A DNA stretch of 5,270 bases, taken from assembly GCA_937996765.1 (NCBI GenBank), contig CALKUG010000119.1, forward strand, positions 1 through 5,270, read 5' to 3'. Shown here one piece after another: positions 1 to 5,270 of the stretch. The notes under the pieces were generated by a model. That model was not told where the DNA came from. It made no database searches and saw only the letters and a list, made by a program, of their open reading frames with translations. The stretch is from an uncultured Ignavibacteria bacterium (GTDB taxonomy: Bacteria; Bacteroidota; Ignavibacteria; Ignavibacteriales; Ignavibacteriaceae). The number at the start of each line of letters is the position of its first letter. Position 1 is the stretch's first letter. Position numbers and translations under genes: made by a program.

Positions 1-1
1 A

Positions 2-1027
2 GAGGATAATCAGTTAATTAATCACCCTCAGATTTTACTTTACCATAGAGTGTCCGAAGATAATTTAGACTCTCAGTTACTCACTGTTTCTCCTTCTAAT
101 TTTAGAAGTCAATTATCTTTCTTGAAAAACAATTTCAAAGTTATTTCTTTAGAAAAATTTACAGACGATTTCAAGAAAGGTTGCCTATCTCCAAACTCGG
201 TAGCTATTACCTTCGATGACGGTTATCATGATAATTACAAATTTGCTCTTCCAATAATAGAGGAAATTCAAGTACCCGTTACATTTTTTGTTACAGCCGG
301 ATTTGTTGATTCCACTACGGAATCGTGGTGGGACGAATTAGAGAGAATTATTTTACTAAATCCCAATATTCCAAAAACTTTAAATATTTCTTCTGATGAT
401 GGAATTGGGTTTTATTGGGAAAGAAAAGCTACTGCAGATATATTTGCTCTTTGGGAGGAATTACAACGGTTTTTAATTGAGAAGCCATATTCTGAGATTC
501 AGGAATTTTTAGGTCTGTTAAAAAGCTGGCTAATTTCAGCTCCGGAACCAAGAGAATCTCACAGATTTCTTACCAGCACAGAGTTGCACAAATTCTCACA
601 ATCACCTTTTGTCGAAATTGGGTCGCACACTATTACTCATAGTAGGCTTTCGAAACTCAGTGATGAAAAACAACAAGAAGAAATCTCGGATTCTAAAGAT
701 TTTCTAAGCAAAATAGTGAAGAAAGAAATAAGGTATTTTTCTTATCCCTTTGGCACAGTTGTGGATTTTAATTCAAAAACCATCAACTATGTTAAGGACT
801 CAAACTATGAAGCAGCCATGGCTAACACTCAAGGTTTTGTGTCTGCAAACGACAATTTATTCTCTTTACCTCGATTACTTGTTCGGAACTGGAGCGAAAG
901 TGACTTCATTAAATGGTTAAGTATTAGTGACAAATCTGTTTTAGAGCAAAAACTTTTGATAGAAAGAAAAACGAGAATTATTAATCAGTTAAACAGAAAT
1001 TATAGCAGTGAATATTCTTCACATTAA
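2..1027 (+). CDS. Polysaccharide deacetylase, CE4/NodB-type (5' end outside window)
   Basis: Metal-dependent deacetylase expected to remove N- or O-acetyl groups from an envelope or secreted polysaccharide. The reading frame is open to the window edge. A GTG at 50 could serve as a start, but the codons before it read ILLYHRV, the first conserved strand of this family, so the real start is upstream; 341 residues are visible. Counting from that GTG, the NodB motifs are: motif 1 TFDDGY (54-59, catalytic/metal Asp56 and Asp57), FFVTAGF (79-85), motif 2 HTITH (193-197, metal-binding His193 and His197), and motif 3 SYPFG (231-235). About 135 residues separate motifs 1 and 2, far more than in compact NodB domains; the insert carries WWDELERI (93-100), which I recall from deacetylases of polysaccharide loci. 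No signal peptide can be judged because the N-terminus is missing. The stop overlaps the next gene's start by 20 bases, indicating an operon. The family is secure; the substrate is unknown. Confidence 0.93.
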   Translation, partial: EDNQLINHPQILLYHRVSEDNLDSQLLTVSPSNFRSQLSFLKNNFKVISLEKFTDDFKKGCLSPNSVAITFDDGYHDNYKFALPIIEEIQVPVTFFVTAGFVDSTTESWWDELERIILLNPNIPKTLNISSDDGIGFYWERKATADIFALWEELQRFLIEKPYSEIQEFLGLLKSWLISAPEPRESHRFLTSTELHKFSQSPFVEIGSHTITHSRLSKLSDEKQQEEISDSKDFLSKIVKKEIRYFSYPFGTVVDFNSKTINYVKDSNYEAAMANTQGFVSANDNLFSLPRLLVRNWSESDFIKWLSISDKSVLEQKLLIERKTRIINQLNRNYSSEYSSH

Positions 1028-3179
1028 CACCCACGATTACGCCGGTGGTGCCTCACATGTGGCTTGGCAACTTGCTAAACTGTTACGAGATACTGGGCGG
1101 ACATCAAGTATATTAAACGCCATCAAAAGAACGTCCTCAGAAAATAGTTTCGTTTTCGACATAGGCATTAATAAGCGAAAACTTTTTTCAGCACAAAAAG
1201 ATGGCCTGCTCTATTATGAATTTGATGGCAGCTTCGAACTATTATCTAATCCTCATGTTGTAAATGCCGATGTTTTGCACTTCCATAATTTGCATGGAGA
1301 TTATTTTAATCCTATTGCTATTATAGCGCTTTCTATGTTAAAGCCGATAGTATGGACTCTTCATGATATGCAAGCAATCACGGGGCACTGCGCGCACAGT
1401 TTTAATTGTATAAAGTGGGGTACCGATTGTTCCCCTTGCCCGGATTTATCCATTTATCCCGACATCCCCGTTGATTCCGCACAAACTCTTCTACGTGATA
1501 AATCCCTAATTTACGCTGCTTCACAATTAAATATTGTTTCACCATCGGAATGGCTCGGAAATTTTGTTACCAAAAGTATCCTTTCAAATCATAAACAGTA
1601 TATAATTCACAATGCAGTTGATACAAATACTTTTAAACCGTTAAATAAAAAATCATTACGCCAAAAATATGATCTTTCTGATGAGTTAATTCTTGTAGGA
1701 GCAGCATCAGTTGGAGGTTCATTAGCTAACTCGTGGAAAGGGGGAAAATACACCTCTGAATTTTTAGAAAAGACTAAACATATACCAAATTTGATTTTTC
1801 TAAATATCGGTGGTGATTCATTGCACTTCGATGGCAAGATTCTTCACATACCTTATACGAGTAGCCCTGATGAACTAAATGAGCTTTTTAATTTACTGGA
1901 TATCTTCCTCTATACCCCTATCGCCGATAATTGCCCATTGGTTGTACTTCAGGCATTGAGTTCAGGAATTCCAATTCTCACTTTTGAGGTGGGAGGAATT
2001 CCAGAATTGGTAACACATCTTAAGTCAGGTTATTTGGCTAAACTCGGGAACACGACTCAATTGGTTGAAGGTTTTGATTGGTTGCTAAAACAGGATTTGC
2101 AAACCGTATCTGCATTTAATAGACTGAAAGCTGAATCCATTTTTAATGAAAACACTTTTTTACAAAAATATCTCTCAGTTTACGAAGAAGCTTTTGACTC
2201 TTTTCATCATCCTAAAAAATTATCAAATACTAAAACACATGAAGCCACTCAGATCTTCATAATTGGTAGTTTTTCTGAGGACATTGAGGACAATATAATT
2301 AGCGAAATTTCTTCTCGCTACGACTTTCCCGTTGATATCTTTTTTCTACACACGGACGGTGGGACTCAAGTTAAACCTAATAATTTTCATATAAATCAAC
2401 AGCTGTCTATCCATTCATTCAATATGGACCCCTCTCGCTCCGATATATTGTTATCTTTAATAGATAAGGAAAACATGACATCGGTTACAATCATTTTTTA
2501 CGATGATAGTTTGCAGCCGATTACTAATTCAGTTTTCCTCATTAATAAGACTATTAAAGATATTGATGTTTGTGCAACTCTTGTTAGCAGTTCAAACTAT
2601 AATTATGAGAACTTTTATCAAAATTTCTATCATAACAAGATGTCAACAATTTCTATGCATCTTTTTTCCTTCTTCCTAAACACGTTAACATTAGCGTCTA
2701 TCAAGGTTCGTTGTATTTTTTTTAAAAATTGGGATGAATCAAAATCTCTTTATGCAAATATTTTAATAAACTGTAGGGTTCTATCATTAAAAAATTTGTC
2801 ATTAGCCCACCTCTCTATCTTACATTCTTCAGATAGCATCTCAACTACTGAAAAAAATCAATTATCGGAACGAATAGAAACGAATTCCCTTCAATTAATG
2901 ATAGACAAAAAACTCCTAAACAGTTTGTCTGATATGATTTATTGGACCCTAAACGATTCGCTTAAATCGGATTTTATTCGCTTTCATCTTTCCTATTTAC
3001 TTCTGAGGCATAATAAGATTGAATTAGCACTCAATTTGCTTATTGAAAGTTTTGAGTTTGGAAGGTTAGAAGAAAAAATATCACTTACAAAGGAAGTGTT
3101 GTCGCAAAATCAGATTTACCAACTTTTCCCAATCGAACACAGTAAATTGGAAAAATTATTCTCCTCCCCTACTCCATAA
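1008..3179 (+). CDS. GT4-family glycosyltransferase with long C-terminal extension
   Basis: Probable cytoplasmic or membrane-associated GT-B enzyme adding a sugar from a nucleotide donor to a growing polysaccharide. The GTG start at 1008 is chosen because MNILHINT-x5-GGASHVAWQL is the canonical first strand and glycine loop of GT4. No Shine-Dalgarno is visible, and the start lies inside the preceding deacetylase gene, so translational coupling is likely. Residues 1-200 form the acceptor domain, with HFHNLHGDYFN (91-101), WTLHD (116-120) and a Cys-rich segment TGHC..C..W..C..CP (Cys128, 134, 141, 144) typical of one GT4 subgroup. Residues 200-395 form the donor domain: HNAVDTNTF, a probable phosphate-binding WKGG (Lys244) and DNCPLVVLQALSSGIP (307-322), then VGGIPE. 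The E-x7-E pair is here Asp307 and Gln315, so the second acid is missing. Residues 410-723 are an extension without a confident family, perhaps a degenerate GT2 fold followed by helical repeats. Donor, linkage and acceptor cannot be read from sequence. Confidence 0.92.
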   Translation: MNILHINTHDYAGGASHVAWQLAKLLRDTGRTSSILNAIKRTSSENSFVFDIGINKRKLFSAQKDGLLYYEFDGSFELLSNPHVVNADVLHFHNLHGDYFNPIAIIALSMLKPIVWTLHDMQAITGHCAHSFNCIKWGTDCSPCPDLSIYPDIPVDSAQTLLRDKSLIYAASQLNIVSPSEWLGNFVTKSILSNHKQYIIHNAVDTNTFKPLNKKSLRQKYDLSDELILVGAASVGGSLANSWKGGKYTSEFLEKTKHIPNLIFLNIGGDSLHFDGKILHIPYTSSPDELNELFNLLDIFLYTPIADNCPLVVLQALSSGIPILTFEVGGIPELVTHLKSGYLAKLGNTTQLVEGFDWLLKQDLQTVSAFNRLKAESIFNENTFLQKYLSVYEEAFDSFHHPKKLSNTKTHEATQIFIIGSFSEDIEDNIISEISSRYDFPVDIFFLHTDGGTQVKPNNFHINQQLSIHSFNMDPSRSDILLSLIDKENMTSVTIIFYDDSLQPITNSVFLINKTIKDIDVCATLVSSSNYNYENFYQNFYHNKMSTISMHLFSFFLNTLTLASIKVRCIFFKNWDESKSLYANILINCRVLSLKNLSLAHLSILHSSDSISTTEKNQLSERIETNSLQLMIDKKLLNSLSDMIYWTLNDSLKSDFIRFHLSYLLLRHNKIELALNLLIESFEFGRLEEKISLTKEVLSQNQIYQLFPIEHSKLEKLFSSPTP

Positions 3180-5001
3180 CTTTTTGGAGTTTTTCTTTTA
3201 GGGTGTTTTGAATGGCATTATAATCACCTCGGATTTGGTCTTCACGTTCTTTTTTGTCTTTAATTATGCCCTCTATTTTAGCTTTCGCATCTTCCATTTT
3301 TGCATCTAAGCTTTTAGCGTATGTTTTTTGTTTGCTTTCTGTTTCGGTTTGAAGTTTTTGCAATTCTCTTTTCTTCTTACTTTTAAGCGTACTGATACCT
3401 TTCACATACTCGCGCTTCTTTTTGTTACCTTCTACCACTTTTGAGGTTGATGATACGATTGCCCAGAACAACCCAATTGCAAATACTGCCACTCCCCACC
3501 ACATCCCAGAGACCAAAAACTTCGTGAGCTTTGAACCCATTGAACTTCCACCACTTCCGCCAACTATTGAAATCGTGCCTCCTATAATGATAAAGATCAA
3601 TGAGGCTATCAGCGTACCAAAAACCACTCGTAAAAAAGATTGCGAGGGGTCGTATTCTTTTGAGTTGGAGACACTTTCAATTTTACGTTCAAGATCTGCT
3701 ATATTATTATCGAATTTTCTTTCCGCATTCCGGATTTGGGCTTCGAGACTTTCCTTCATAGAATTGACACCCGAATCTATCCCTTCTCTCATTTCCTTAA
3801 GTTTTGTCTCCTCTTGTTCGCGATATTGATCGTAGAACCCGAGTTGACCGGTAACTTTGGTCTCGTGTTCCTCTTCCATCATCTTGATGATTTGTTGTAT
3901 GAGAGATTCTACTCTATTGCGAAGTTTTTTTCCAATCATTAATATGATCTGATTTTTATCGCTCCTGTAGTGATCGGAAAGCTGAGCCAAAAATGCTAAC
4001 GACGTTCGAAGATTTTCGTTTCCTTGTATATACGGCGTGGCTTCATCAATGTTTTTTAGCCTTTTCATCCAATCGGCTAACGATGTTACAAATGTTGCAT
4101 CTTCTTGTTTTAACCCTTCCAATAAATTTTTTATTTCCGCGGTCATGGGACTGAACTCAGGATGATTGACCAGATTGTACATTGCCGCTTTATCAGTTAC
4201 ATACCCAAATAACGCGGCCATATTGTTATCAGCAGCATAATTGAGTCGATGTAAATCAAACTCCACTACTTTTTTTAGATAGTCGAGTGAGGAGTCGTAT
4301 TTACCAAGCAGGCAGTCGGTTACTGCTTTATAGTACCACCCATTTAGAGGATTTTCCTTTTTGGAGATTGCCAATCCAAAATTTTCAGAAGCACTCTGTA
4401 TATCACGTTTTTTTAAGTCAAGAAATCCCTTGTACAATTTAAGGGTATAATCAAATTGCACTCTCAATTCATCAGGAATGCCCGACTTTTCAAGTGCCTT
4501 TTCCGCATACTCATAGTATTCTAATGCACTTTTAAAGTCAATGTACTTTTTATCAAATGTGTGAATTGCAGCCACGATAAAATATTTACCGGGATTGTTT
4601 ACTGAAGGATTTCTTTGTGCTAACTCAATTGCACTTCTGGCGTAGTAATACTGTTCATTATCTGCTTTTTCGATAGCCCATTTTTCGAAAAACTTAGTCA
4701 TTTGCGGAAAGTTGTCGGCTGTTTCCCCCATACCTTTAGAAACTTTATACCATTCCTCATATTTCCCAAGCATACCTGCCGGAGAAAGTGCAGCATATTT
4801 TACAGTTCTTTTATCAATGAACTGTTCAAAAAAATGAGTTGGAACATTAAGACGGTTGAGTACCGTGCCCGCAAAAAAATAATCTTGGGGTTGTGGTTCA
4901 CGTGTTCCTTCGCGATAAAAAGTTTCTTTAAAGTACTGCCTAAGTTGCTTATAGGAAACTTCTAACGCCGGATCCTCATCGAGGATGCGATCAAATTCCA
5001 T
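3169..5001 (-). CDS. Uncharacterised TPR-like / coiled-coil protein with a two-helix membrane hairpin
   Basis: I do not recognise a named family for this 610-residue protein. The ATG at 5001 is the only plausible start: the frame closes at a TAG in the hairpin loop 34 bases upstream (5035-5037), and a weak AGGA lies 3 bases before the ATG. Residues 1-110 are mixed and charged. Residues 115-250 are helical-repeat sequence resembling tetratricopeptide repeats, clearest at 222-250 (WYYKAV...LGKYDSSLDYLKKVV). Residues 285-375 remain helical. Residues 375-446 are rich in Glu/Lys/Arg with coiled-coil character. Two hydrophobic segments follow (about 457-480 and 494-517), joined by a short Gly/Ser turn (GGSGGSSMGSK). 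Residues 520-610 are a Lys/Glu-rich coiled coil. There is no signal peptide, and KKKR directly after helix 2 predicts both ends in the cytoplasm. An anchored scaffold or adaptor role is inference only. It lies 66 bases downstream of metH on the same strand and converges on the glycosyltransferase gene with an 11-base overlap. Confidence 0.85.
   Translation of the reverse strand: MEFDRILDEDPALEVSYKQLRQYFKETFYREGTREPQPQDYFFAGTVLNRLNVPTHFFEQFIDKRTVKYAALSPAGMLGKYEEWYKVSKGMGETADNFPQMTKFFEKWAIEKADNEQYYYARSAIELAQRNPSVNNPGKYFIVAAIHTFDKKYIDFKSALEYYEYAEKALEKSGIPDELRVQFDYTLKLYKGFLDLKKRDIQSASENFGLAISKKENPLNGWYYKAVTDCLLGKYDSSLDYLKKVVEFDLHRLNYAADNNMAALFGYVTDKAAMYNLVNHPEFSPMTAEIKNLLEGLKQEDATFVTSLADWMKRLKNIDEATPYIQGNENLRTSLAFLAQLSDHYRSDKNQIILMIGKKLRNRVESLIQQIIKMMEEEHETKVTGQLGFYDQYREQEETKLKEMREGIDSGVNSMKESLEAQIRNAERKFDNNIADLERKIESVSNSKEYDPSQSFLRVVFGTLIASLIFIIIGGTISIVGGSGGSSMGSKLTKFLVSGMWWGVAVFAIGLFWAIVSSTSKVVEGNKKKREYVKGISTLKSKKKRELQKLQTETESKQKTYAKSLDAKMEDAKAKIEGIIKDKKEREDQIRGDYNAIQNTLKEKLQKVME
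3171..3199 (+). terminator. Weak hairpin plus T-rich run at the end of the glycosyltransferase gene
   Basis: ACTCC (3171-3175) can pair with GGAGT (3186-3190) around a 10-base loop and is followed at once by a run of T broken by a single C (to 3199). This is the layout of an intrinsic terminator for the plus-strand polysaccharide operon, overlapping its stop codon at 3177-3179. The stem is only 5 bp, so the call is tentative. It lies within the last codons of the oppositely oriented gene, whose Lys-rich coding (KLQK, EKL) also accounts for T-rich plus-strand sequence. Confidence 0.3.
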
Positions 5002-5020
5002 TGTTCCTATCTTTGTCTCT

Positions 5021-5052
5021 AACTCTTGGCAAAACTATTTTTGCCAAGAGTT
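5021..5052 (-). terminator. Perfect 14-bp inverted repeat between metH and the membrane/coiled-coil gene
   Basis: AACTCTTGGCAAAA (5021-5034) and its exact reverse complement (5039-5052) flank a 4-base loop, making a strong hairpin on either strand. On the minus strand it begins 15 bases after the metH stop, where a terminator would sit, and ends 19 bases before the next ATG. No T run follows the stem on that strand; the only T residues are inside the stem, so it is not a textbook intrinsic terminator. Alternatives are a partial terminator or attenuator controlling read-through from metH, an mRNA-stabilising stem, or a dyad operator for a dimeric regulator. The structure is certain; the function is not. 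Confidence 0.5.
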
Positions 5053-5067
5053 CATCGTTTTAATTAA

Positions 5068-5270
5068 TCAAGAATTATAACCAAGTACCGGACTTAACCA
5101 TTTTTCCAGTTCCTTAAAATCCATCTGCTTTCTTTTAGCAAGATCTATTACTTGGTCCTTTGTAATTTTACCGGTAGTAAAATATTTACTCTCAGGATGC
5201 GCAAAATACCAACCGCAAACCGAAGCCGCAGGATACATAGCCAGATTTTCAGTCAATGTTATTCCGGTTT
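5068..5270 (-). CDS. metH: Cobalamin-dependent methionine synthase, C-terminal end (start outside window)
   Basis: Only the last 66 or so codons are present; the gene enters from the right edge. MetH transfers a methyl group from methyltetrahydrofolate to homocysteine through methylcobalamin in the cytoplasm. The visible part is the end of the C-terminal reactivation domain, which binds S-adenosylmethionine for reductive remethylation of the cofactor. Diagnostic stretches in order are GITLTENLAMYPAASV, GWYFAHPESKYF, GKITKDQVIDLAKRK and EKWLSPVLGY, matching the family ending (Pro-Ala-Ala-Ser-Val, Tyr-Phe-x-His-Pro-x-Ser-Lys-Tyr-Phe, Trp-Leu-x-Pro-x-Leu-Gly-Tyr) almost residue by residue. The frame runs through the window edge; a TTG at 5256 that could be taken as a start encodes an internal leucine. 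The presence of this domain indicates the long B12-dependent enzyme and not MetE. A hairpin lies 15 bases after the TGA stop. Confidence 0.93.
   Translation of the reverse strand, partial: TGITLTENLAMYPAASVCGWYFAHPESKYFTTGKITKDQVIDLAKRKQMDFKELEKWLSPVLGYNS

Noticed and set aside
1607..1837. Minus-strand open frame of 76 codons.
   Set aside because: It is antisense to the donor domain of the glycosyltransferase, and its translation shows no family features.
1966..2005. Direct repeat of GGAATTCCA within the glycosyltransferase gene.
   Set aside because: Both copies encode Gly-Ile-Pro in the conserved SGIP and GGIPE motifs; protein constraint explains the repeat.
2716..2728. Run of eight T followed by A5 as a possible frameshift site.
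   Set aside because: The reading frame continues intact, the zero-frame codons (TTT TTT AAA) do not give a proper X-XXY-YYZ heptamer at the T/A junction, and no alternative long frame begins there.
3422..4965. Plus-strand open frames at 3422-3829, 3736-3942 and 4702-4965.
   Set aside because: They lie opposite the strongly supported 610-residue minus-strand gene, have low-complexity translations without recognisable motifs, and overlap one another.
5030..5043. TAGTTTTG on the minus strand (5030-5037) and TATTTTTG on the plus strand (5036-5043), both fitting the Bacteroidota -7 pattern TAnnTTTG.
   Set aside because: Both matches arise from the TTTTG in the palindrome arms. I found no matching -33 TTTG at the usual distance on the minus strand, so a promoter is not supported.
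5254..5256. TTG as a start for a small 62-residue protein.
   Set aside because: The frame is open upstream to the window edge, and the residues before it (TGIT) continue the MetH family pattern, so this is an internal leucine codon.

Overview
The window is an AT-rich bacterial chromosome segment holding four protein genes in two convergent pairs. Both ends cut through a gene. I see no RNA gene, mobile element, CRISPR array or integration scar. The AT richness, the general lack of strong Shine-Dalgarno sequences and the style of the MetH tail and sugar-transferase families fit a member of the Bacteroidota/FCB group. This is an inference from protein flavour; no marker here fixes the taxonomy.

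Left half, plus strand (about 1-3179): a two-gene surface-polysaccharide cassette. The first gene is a carbohydrate-esterase-4 (NodB-type) polysaccharide deacetylase whose start lies before the window. Its last 20 bases overlap the GTG start of a 723-residue GT4 glycosyltransferase, so the two are very probably co-transcribed and translationally coupled. The pair probably belongs to a larger exopolysaccharide, capsule or O-antigen locus extending to the left. The glycosyltransferase has two oddities: the second acidic residue of the family's E-x7-E motif is glutamine, and a C-terminal extension of about 310 residues follows the catalytic part.

Right half, minus strand (3169 to the end): the C-terminal end of cobalamin-dependent methionine synthase (metH) enters from the right edge and stops at 5068. 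A 66-base gap follows, containing a perfect 14-bp inverted repeat with a 4-base loop. Next comes a 610-residue protein of unknown function with a TPR-like helical N-terminal half, a coiled coil, a two-helix membrane hairpin and a second, highly charged coiled coil. Its stop overlaps the end of the glycosyltransferase gene by 11 bases, tail to tail.

The halves look functionally unrelated: an envelope polysaccharide locus meets a housekeeping gene plus an uncharacterised membrane protein. There are no gene-free stretches above 300 bases. The least explained items are the membrane/coiled-coil protein, the glycosyltransferase extension and the perfect palindrome. I found no evidence for a complete new system such as a defence island or element.
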